Shown one piece after another: positions 1-4,776 of a stretch of 8,559 nt of DNA. A program made the position numbers and the translations under genes. The stretch comes from a candidate division Zixibacteria bacterium DG_27 (GTDB lineage Bacteria > Zixibacteria > MSB-5A5 > DG-27): positions 1 to 8,559 of the forward strand of contig LIZU01000035.1 in the NCBI GenBank assembly GCA_001302725.1, given 5' to 3'. The stretch's first letter is position 1, and each line of letters begins with the position of its first letter. Under the pieces are notes generated by a model. That model worked only from the letters and a program-made list of their open reading frames with translations. It was not told the origin of the DNA and did no database searches.

Positions 1-297
1 TCCCAGAATCTTGAGATTTCTTCTGGCGGTCAAATAGGGATAGAAATCCGCCGTCTCCACCATGCTCCCGATTCGTGAGAGTAGCTTTTGCCTTCTGGAG
101 TTGAAGGTTTGACCTAACAGTTCGATTTGCCCACGGTCGGGGTGGACTAATCCGAGAAGCATCCTGATAGTGGTTGATTTACCGGCACCGTTCGGACCCA
201 GAAACCCAAAGACATCCCCCCGGTAGACCTCGAGGTTCAAGTCCTCAACAGCAACGACATTCTTGAACCGTTTGGTCAGACCGACGGTCTTTATCAC
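1..297 (-). CDS. ABC transporter ATP-binding protein, ABC-2/BcrA-like, N-terminal part (cut by window edge)
   Basis: Reading the minus strand from a GTG at 297-295 gives 99 residues that run off the left edge. The protein begins MIKTVGLTKRF and has Walker A GPNGAGKST at residues 34-42, preceded by GFL as is usual for ABC-2-type export ATPases. The stretch at about 76-95 (IGSMVETADFYPYLTARRNL) lies where the Q-loop should be, but has Glu81 in place of the expected Gln. This E-loop form is known from BcrA and lantibiotic-immunity ATPases. The protein should power a membrane permease encoded further left; its substrate cannot be told. GTG 297 is the only ATG/GTG/TTG between the in-frame stop at 397-399 and Walker A. 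Its Shine-Dalgarno (AGAGG) sits only 2 bases away, so the start is less sure than the family call. Signature motif, Walker B and H-loop lie outside the window. Confidence 0.9.
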   Translation of the reverse strand, partial: MIKTVGLTKRFKNVVAVEDLNLEVYRGDVFGFLGPNGAGKSTTIRMLLGLVHPDRGQIELLGQTFNSRRQKLLSRIGSMVETADFYPYLTARRNLKILG

Positions 298-366
298 TAC
301 CTCTTTCGGGGGATTTTCCTTCAGGGTTTCACCTATGGTATGACAGTTCCGTTTCAGGTTTTCATA

Positions 367-394
367 AATATAAACCCTCTCCGCCTGTGTGCAA
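367..394 (-). promoter_or_regulatory. Candidate sigma-70-type promoter for the ABC ATPase gene
   Basis: On the minus strand TTGCAC (394-389) is followed after 16 bases by TATATT (372-367). Transcription would begin near 360, leaving about 60 bases of leader before the GTG at 297. The boxes are good but not perfect matches, and the spacer is one base short of optimal. Confidence 0.5.
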
Positions 395-424
395 AATTAA
401 ATCTGAAAAGCAGAGTCTATTCAC

Positions 425-445
425 AGCGGATTAAACAAATTAAGC
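425..445 (+). repeat. AT-rich interspersed repeat, copy 1
   Basis: This 21-base stretch centres on GATTAAACAAATTAAGC. It matches the reverse complement of 1796-1816 at 17 of 21 positions, and all four differences are transitions. Both copies are intergenic and flank the exported TPR gene in opposite orientations. With only two copies visible, whether this is a genome-wide family is inference. Confidence 0.5.
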
Positions 446-524
446 AGATAAACAATCCGACAAGCTGCTTGATCTGCTCGCCTGCCTCTAGCATAGTCGT
501 GAACTATCTTTCCGACTGTAGGGC

Positions 525-540
525 CGGGGTTTATACCCCG
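525..540. repeat. Short GC-rich inverted repeat
   Basis: CGGGGT and ACCCCG form a perfect 6-bp stem around a TTAT loop. It follows the sequence GTAGGGC. No U-run follows on either strand, so it is not a typical intrinsic terminator. It looks like part of the same palindromic intergenic material as 591-610. Confidence 0.5.
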
Positions 541-590
541 CTGTTCCCGTAGCTCGGATGAATTCCAAGCACTTCAAATACCCTGGGTAG

Positions 591-610
591 CCGGGGGCAT
601 CCGCCCCCGG
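591..610. repeat. Perfect 8-bp GC-rich hairpin
   Basis: CCGGGGGC and GCCCCCGG pair perfectly around the 4-base loop ATCC. The stem is very stable, but no T-run follows on either strand, arguing against a simple Rho-independent terminator. It could be a REP-like element, or act as a transcription barrier between the divergent ABC and TPR genes. Confidence 0.6.
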
Positions 611-829
611 ACGGAATATACCAATGAAGTGGTTGTCTATTAACGGTGATGATTCACGATGACATCAGGTGTTTCCACCGGTCGGTTTTTGCCGTAGGTC
701 ATAAAATCCATCCCGGAAAGTCCCGATAACACTTGTAAACAGCAAGCACAAGTCACTTTCAAGCCATTCAGACTATGAGTATTTTTCAAAGATGATCTTG
801 TGGTCCCTGAGCAATCGAAGGGTAGCTCC

Positions 830-1663
830 ATGATGAAAACATCACTACTGCTCTTGCTCCTTTTCATTTCAATTCTGACTCTCAATACCAGCCACGCTTA
901 TCTTGAAGGAGACCTGTTCGCCGACGCCACCCAAAAACAGAAAGATGCTCCAAAGCTCGTATCTGCTGATGCCGGATTTCACAACAACCTCGGGAATGTC
1001 TATTTCAGCAGGGGTCTTCTGGACGATGCCGTCCGGGAATACAAAGAGGCTTTGAGGATCAAACCAGATTTGGTGGAGGCTCGCTACAACCTCGGAAATG
1101 CTTACGCCAAGAAGGGCCTTTTGGATAATGCCATAGCGGAGTACAAGGAGGCTTTAAGGATCGAGCCGGATTACGCCGACGTCCACAACAACCTGGGGAC
1201 CGCCTATTACAACAAGGGTCTTTTGGACGATGCCATCCGCGAACTCAAAGAGGCCCTGAGAGCCAAACCGCATGACGGCAAGGCTCACTACAATCTCGGG
1301 AACGCATACTTTGGCAAAGGCCTTTTGGAAGAGGCCATTCAGGAATTCAAGGAGGCTTTGATGATTAAACCAGATGATGTCCAGGCCCATAACAATCTGG
1401 GGGTTGCTTACAGCAAGAGAGGCTTCTTAGACGACGCCATCAACGAATCCAAGGAGTCTCTGAGGATTAGCCCCGATGATGGCGATGCTTGCTACAATCT
1501 GGGCTGCTTCTATTCACTTCAAGGAAAAACGAAGGAATCACTCGAATACCTGCGAAGGGCAATTGAGCTTGACTCCAAGAATAGAGAAACGGCCAGGATC
1601 GATGCGGATTTCCAAAACCTAAGAAACGACCCACAATTTCGGCAACTCCTGGGCCTCGATTGA
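830..1663 (+). CDS. Exported protein of six tandem tetratricopeptide repeats
   Basis: The protein has 277 residues. I chose ATG 830 (followed directly by a second ATG) over an upstream in-frame GTG at 800 because it puts a standard signal peptide at the N-terminus: Met-Met-Lys, then a leucine-rich core, then Ser-His-Ala at about 21-23 as a likely signal peptidase I site. AAGG lies about 8 bases upstream. Six contiguous 34-residue TPRs follow at 48-81, 82-115, 116-149, 150-183, 184-217 and 218-251. Most carry the consensus NLGxAYxxKGLLDDAIxEYKEALRIKP; repeat 6 is more diverged. A C-terminal tail (252-277) contains LRNDPQFRQLL, a form common at the ends of TPR proteins. TPRs form a superhelix that binds peptides or proteins, so this is probably a periplasmic or surface scaffold. 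It stands alone, without an obvious promoter or partner; the specific role is unknown. Confidence 0.9.
   Translation: MMKTSLLLLLLFISILTLNTSHAYLEGDLFADATQKQKDAPKLVSADAGFHNNLGNVYFSRGLLDDAVREYKEALRIKPDLVEARYNLGNAYAKKGLLDNAIAEYKEALRIEPDYADVHNNLGTAYYNKGLLDDAIRELKEALRAKPHDGKAHYNLGNAYFGKGLLEEAIQEFKEALMIKPDDVQAHNNLGVAYSKRGFLDDAINESKESLRISPDDGDACYNLGCFYSLQGKTKESLEYLRRAIELDSKNRETARIDADFQNLRNDPQFRQLLGLD
971..1582 (+). repeat. Tandem array of six 102-bp TPR-coding units
   Basis: Units begin at 971, 1073, 1175, 1277, 1379 and 1481 with no insertions or deletions between them. The protein consensus is strongly kept in units 1-5, but the codons differ at many wobble positions. The array therefore looks like old duplication under selection, not a recent expansion. 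Confidence 0.8.
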
Positions 1664-1795
1664 AGACACTGCTTTCTCTCACAAGCCGGTCTTTGTGCAA
1701 GGTCACCTGAGCCAAAGCGAAAGGACGGCCTGGCAGCCTTACCCACCCGCAGCTGATTCCCAACGGACTAAAGGGATGAGCCGGATAAGAAACCC

Positions 1796-1816
1796 GTTCA
1801 ATTTGCTTAATCTGCT
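1796..1816 (-). repeat. AT-rich interspersed repeat, copy 2 (inverted)
   Basis: On the minus strand this reads with core GATTAAGCAAATTGAAC and matches 425-445 at 17 of 21 positions. It has the opposite orientation to copy 1 and lies on the other side of the TPR gene. Confidence 0.5.
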
Positions 1817-1838
1817 TCTGTCGTTCAGGCATGGCTGT

Positions 1839-1871
1839 GAATTTCCCTCCCCACCGTACGGCGGGGAATTC
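1839..1871. repeat. Imperfect 33-base palindrome centred on CCGTACGG
   Basis: The centre CCGTACGG (1854-1861) is a perfect palindrome. Outside it, CCCC (1849-1852) pairs with GGGG (1863-1866) across a single A/C mismatch. Beyond an unpaired TCCCT, GAATT (1839-1843) pairs with AATTC (1867-1871). TCCGTACGGA recurs at 1885-1894, and GCCATATGGC, another 10-bp perfect palindrome, is at 1914-1923. The clustering suggests a REP-like or mobile palindromic element. Confidence 0.5.
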
Positions 1872-2001
1872 GTCTCCATTCGGATCCGTACGGACCCGCA
1901 TAGGCTTGGGTCGGCCATATGGCTCCCTGAGATACATTCCGGCCCCTACGACCTTGTGTGGCTAGCGAAGATCCATAAAGGACCTCCCTCCCGGCTTTGT
2001 C

Positions 2002-2020
2002 CAATCGGAATTTTCGATTG
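2002..2020. promoter_or_regulatory. Dyad overlapping the lapA -35 box, possible operator
   Basis: CAATCG (2002-2007) and CGATTG (2015-2020) are perfect inverted halves separated by 7 bases. The last three bases of the right half are the start of the -35 hexamer at 2018. The symmetry extends outward to TTGT and ACAA with one base bulged. The position suits a repressor site; no matching regulator is visible in the window. Confidence 0.35.
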
Positions 2021-2046
2021 ACAACCCCCCTGACAGATGTTAATAT
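2018..2046 (+). promoter_or_regulatory. Near-consensus sigma-70 promoter for the lapA-lapB-SPOR-mutS run
   Basis: A perfect -35 TTGACA (2018-2023) is followed after exactly 17 bases by TAATAT (2041-2046). Transcription would start near 2053, giving a leader of about 110 bases before the lapA ATG. It is the strongest promoter match in the window. Confidence 0.75.
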
Positions 2047-2162
2047 TGTCGAAAGTGCCAAAGACTAAATGGAGGCCTGCTTCCAGGTCGATAAGATAAT
2101 GGAAAAGCGGTTGCGCAGGAGAGCTTAACCGGAACCGACCAAGAAATTCAGGAGAGCGACCA

Positions 2163-2471
2163 ATGTGGATTATACGTACCCTCTTCATAGTGATAATATT
2201 GATTCTCCTCTTGGGATTTGCAGTCCAGAACGCCTACCAGAGAGTCTCCATCAACATCGTGGATAAGCAGTTCGCCAACGTCCCGATGATATTGGTGCTT
2301 TTCATAGCTTTTGTGATCGGGATACTGATCTGGTTTATCTTCACCATCTTTCAGTATTTCAGGATGCAGGGGGATCTCTATCAGGAGAGAAAAAGAAGCA
2401 GGCGGCTCACCGAGGAGATCAAAGCTCTGAGAAACAGACCGCTGCAAGAAGTCGAGGAGAGCCCGGATTGA
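2163..2471 (+). CDS. lapA: LapA-domain inner-membrane protein (YciS-like)
   Basis: This 102-residue protein has two hydrophobic segments, about 3-21 and 41-65. The linker between them carries the AVQNAYQRVSINIV pattern typical of the LapA (former DUF1049) family. A charged, probably helical cytoplasmic tail follows (67-100). The ATG has a good Shine-Dalgarno, AGGAG at 2150-2154 with an 8-base gap. In E. coli, LapA sits in the inner membrane beside LapB and helps set LpxC level, hence lipid A synthesis. The same adjacency is kept here: lapB follows after 82 bases. The family assignment rests on topology, length, motif and neighbour. That it controls LpxC in this organism is inference. Confidence 0.85.
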   Translation: MWIIRTLFIVIILILLLGFAVQNAYQRVSINIVDKQFANVPMILVLFIAFVIGILIWFIFTIFQYFRMQGDLYQERKRSRRLTEEIKALRNRPLQEVEESPD

Positions 2472-2513
2472 GCAAAACTGGCCTGAGTTCGCTGACCGAA
2501 AACCAAGTCGTCA

Positions 2514-2537
2514 GCCGGGGAGGCGCTCAACCCCGGC
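2514..2537 (+). promoter_or_regulatory. Hairpin just upstream of the lapB ribosome binding site
   Basis: GCCGGGG (2514-2520) pairs perfectly with CCCCGGC (2531-2537) around a 10-base loop. The Shine-Dalgarno AAGGAG begins 4 bases later, at 2541. There is no T-run, so it is not a terminator. It may stabilise the mRNA segment or tune lapB translation relative to lapA. Confidence 0.45.
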
Positions 2538-2553
2538 GAGAAGGAGAGAAGAT

Positions 2554-3699
2554 TTGAGCACCACTCAGCTCTGGTGGTTAGTTTTCCCGGTAATACTACT
2601 GGTCTTTATACTTTTCGTGCTCTGGTACAGCCAGCGCCGCAAGGCCAAGACCCCTTACCCTCACAATTACATTGAAGCCCTGAAGGCTTTGGCCTCCAGA
2701 GATAGTGAGAAGGCCTTCGAGCGATTTATGGTGGTGACTGACGAGGACACCAACAACGCCGATGCTTACCTTCGATTGGGCAACCTCTTCAGAGAGAAAA
2801 GGCAGTTCGACAAGGCCGTGCAAGTACACCAGGAATTGACCTTCCGGCCGGGGCTGTCAAAAGAGCAAGAGGTCGAAATCAGAAAAAGCCTGGCGTTGGA
2901 TTTTCTGGAGGCGAAGCGTTACGGTAAAGCGATTCCAACCTTGAGGCAGCTTTTGGATCTGTCCAGTTCGGATGGCTGGGTACTCGAGAATCTACTCCGG
3001 GCTTACGAGGAGACTGCCCAGTGGGACGAAGCGTTAGAGACTAAGGACAAGATCCTCAAACAGAAGGGAATAAAAGACAAAGGCTCCCTGGCGTTATACA
3101 AAGTCTTTGAGGGAAAAAGGCTGGCGGAGGAGGGAGATCATCACAGAGCCCGCTTGGCTTACAAAGACGCTCTCGGATATGACGACAAATGCGCCGCCGC
3201 CTATCTCTACCTTGGAGACGCCTACATGTGCGATCAGCGTCCCGAAGGAGCAATCGATAACTGGAAGAAGTTAGTCGCCAAAGTTCCCCAGAGGGCTTAT
3301 CTGGCTTTCGAGCGATTGGAGTCCACCCTTTTCGATTTAGGCAAATACGGCGAGATCGTGGAGATTTACAAAAGGATCATTCAGGGCGAGCCCAAGAATA
3401 TCAGAGCCCTTTACGCTCTGGCGAAGATCTTCGAGAAGATGGGCAAAACCGATTCCGCCATCGAGATGTACCGCAAGGCGCTCCAGGTTAACCCCAATCT
3501 GGTCCACATCCGTCAGCATCTAATCCGGCTTTACCGCCAGACCGACCAGGTAGACTTGGTTCTGGCTGAGATCGACCGCCTGATAGAATCGGTGCCCGAG
3601 AGAGCTGACAGCTTCACCTGTCAGAAATGCGGGCATGTCACCAACGAGGTGTTGTGGAAGTGTCCGAAATGCGACGGCTGGGACAGCTTCAATTTCTGA
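2554..3699 (+). CDS. lapB: LapB (YciM): membrane-anchored TPR protein with C-terminal zinc ribbon
   Basis: The protein has 381 residues and starts at TTG 2554, fixed by a strong AAGGAG at 2541-2546 with a 7-base gap. Its N-terminus is a single membrane anchor (about 7-25) followed by a basic RRKAK stretch, placing the rest in the cytoplasm. Residues about 37-345 are TPR-like helical pairs, for example ADAYLRLGNLFREKRQFDKA at 69-88 and a clear repeat at about 284-316. The C-terminus holds a rubredoxin-like metal site with Cys356, Cys359, Cys370 and Cys373 in two CxxC pairs. This exact architecture and length, directly after a LapA protein, defines LapB. In E. coli LapB brings LpxC to the FtsH protease and so limits lipopolysaccharide synthesis. 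All four cysteines are present, so it looks intact. It shares the lapA promoter and its end overlaps the next gene. Confidence 0.92.
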   Translation: MSTTQLWWLVFPVILLVFILFVLWYSQRRKAKTPYPHNYIEALKALASRDSEKAFERFMVVTDEDTNNADAYLRLGNLFREKRQFDKAVQVHQELTFRPGLSKEQEVEIRKSLALDFLEAKRYGKAIPTLRQLLDLSSSDGWVLENLLRAYEETAQWDEALETKDKILKQKGIKDKGSLALYKVFEGKRLAEEGDHHRARLAYKDALGYDDKCAAAYLYLGDAYMCDQRPEGAIDNWKKLVAKVPQRAYLAFERLESTLFDLGKYGEIVEIYKRIIQGEPKNIRALYALAKIFEKMGKTDSAIEMYRKALQVNPNLVHIRQHLIRLYRQTDQVDLVLAEIDRLIESVPERADSFTCQKCGHVTNEVLWKCPKCDGWDSFNF

Positions 3700-4724
3700 A
3701 GATAACCTCCTCCCTCCTGCTCTTATCTCTGTTTGTTTTTCTACCTGCAGGCGCTAGATGTCAGGGATTTCCCGAAGAGATAGTGTCGTACTTAGAAGCC
3801 GGGCAACTCAAAGAGGCTCGAGCTTCACTCGAGGACTTCCGCAGCTCCGAGCCCGATGACCCCCGGGGGCTCTATTACGCCGGTTGTCTCGAGCCTAACG
3901 GCGAGCTGTCTGCAGATCTGTTGAAGAAATCGCTGACCGGCGGAGGGGATTTCCCGGAGCGAGGCGAAGCCCTCTTCAAGCTGGGTCAATACTACCTCTC
4001 CAAATCGATGTACGTAACCGCGGCCTCCCAAGCTCGGCAAAGCCTTGAGGTTGACTCCATACAACACCCTGTTGCTTTGTGGATCCAGGGCACCGCCAAT
4101 TCGGCCTCGGAGAAGTCAGCTTTGGCCAGGGAGAATTTTCTGGAGATTATAGAGAGCGGTCGCGAGCCTCCGTGGGAGGCCTGGGCCAACCTGGGACTGG
4201 GAGACGTTTACTACCAACAGGGCGACTATGTCCGGGCACAGTCATCTTATCGGGAGGTCTTGCAGCATCATCGCAGGTCCCCGGCGTACTCTCTGGCTCT
4301 GGCACAGTTCGCCCAATGCCAGTGGGAGTTGGATGACCCCGAGAGCGGTGAACGGTTCACCAAAGAGTACTTGCAGGAATTCTCGGGTGGAGTATTCGAC
4401 CGGACCCTTCGCGACCTGGTCTCCGCAGGGGTGATCGGGTTGGCCTCCGAAGAGGAAAGGCTTTCGCCGAGAGAGAGGGCCCGTCTCACCAGCACCGTCT
4501 ATTCCGTACAGGTGGGAGCGTTCGCCTCCAAAGCAAATGCTTACAGGATGGCGCAACGGTTGAAAGCACGAGGTTATAAGGTTGAGCTCAGAACCGAGAC
4601 CATAAACAGACGTCGCTTCTACAAGGTTTGGGTGGGGAAGTTTCTCTCCCAGAATCGGGCTCGAGACGTAAAACAGGAGCTCGAGGCCGAAGAGGGGGAC
4701 AGCTTCATAATCGTGATAAGGTAG
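3669..4724 (+). CDS. Exported TPR protein with C-terminal SPOR domain
   Basis: Starting at ATG 3669 gives 351 residues with a good signal peptide: RR and K charges, a core LLLLSLFVFLP at 16-26, and cleavage near Ala-Arg-Cys at 29-31. Arg before the Cys makes a lipobox unlikely. An in-frame ATG at 3627 would bury the signal peptide behind 14 extra residues; GGAAG about 8 bases before 3669 supports the later start. The middle contains TPR-like helices (about 35-65, 99-130 and 171-203). Residues 277-351 are a SPOR domain, beginning VYSVQVGAFASKANAYRMAQ and ending in SFIIVIR. SPOR domains bind peptidoglycan strands stripped of stem peptides at the division septum. The gene overlaps lapB by 31 bases, suggesting coupled translation. 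Its role in division or cell-wall maintenance is inferred from the domain. Confidence 0.85.
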   Translation: MRRLGQLQFLKITSSLLLLSLFVFLPAGARCQGFPEEIVSYLEAGQLKEARASLEDFRSSEPDDPRGLYYAGCLEPNGELSADLLKKSLTGGGDFPERGEALFKLGQYYLSKSMYVTAASQARQSLEVDSIQHPVALWIQGTANSASEKSALARENFLEIIESGREPPWEAWANLGLGDVYYQQGDYVRAQSSYREVLQHHRRSPAYSLALAQFAQCQWELDDPESGERFTKEYLQEFSGGVFDRTLRDLVSAGVIGLASEEERLSPRERARLTSTVYSVQVGAFASKANAYRMAQRLKARGYKVELRTETINRRRFYKVWVGKFLSQNRARDVKQELEAEEGDSFIIVIR

Positions 4725-4776
4725 TTTTTCTCAGCTCGTAGTAGTCCAAGCAAGCACAATTCCCAGCTTCAGAGGT

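Larger units (their letters stand above)
298..829. other. Non-coding stretch of about 530 bases with short repeats
   Basis: No convincing gene lies here. The open frames that cross it have no family resemblance, no good ribosome binding site and low-complexity content. It holds the ABC gene promoter (367-394), one copy of an AT-rich interspersed repeat (425-445), an inverted pair AGCAGAT/ATCTGCT (443-449 and 472-478), and two GC-rich hairpins (525-540 and 591-610). A weak inverted pair ACTTGT/ACAAGT also occurs at about 732-754. I could not find a convincing promoter for the TPR gene that begins at 830. Confidence 0.7.
1664..2017. other. Non-coding stretch of about 350 bases rich in palindromes
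   Basis: No believable gene is present. Open frames on both strands here read through repeat-like sequence and match no family I know. The stretch holds the inverted copy of the AT-rich repeat (1796-1816), an imperfect 33-base palindrome (1839-1871), two further perfect palindromes (1885-1894 and 1914-1923) and a dyad that runs into the lapA promoter (2002-2020). I see no clear intrinsic terminator for the TPR gene. Confidence 0.7.

Noticed and set aside
340..552. Open frame of 70 codons, plus strand
   Set aside because: It reads through the AT-rich repeat and hairpin region, has no good ribosome binding site and resembles no protein family.
591..610. Hairpin as an intrinsic terminator
   Set aside because: The stem is strong, but there is no T-run on either side in either direction.
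640..885. Open frame of 81 codons, minus strand
   Set aside because: It is intergenic and runs antisense into the TPR gene signal peptide; no family features or start signals.
971..1582. 102-base periodic array as a CRISPR or satellite repeat
   Set aside because: The period equals 34 codons and the array encodes TPRs, with variation mostly at wobble positions.
1467..1937. Open frame of 156 codons, minus strand
   Set aside because: It lies partly antisense to the TPR gene and partly across the palindromic repeats. The low-complexity KQIKQI segment comes from the interspersed repeat, not from a protein.
1695..2021. Open frame of 108 codons, plus strand
   Set aside because: It crosses the palindrome cluster and ends in the lapA promoter; no ribosome binding site or recognisable domain.
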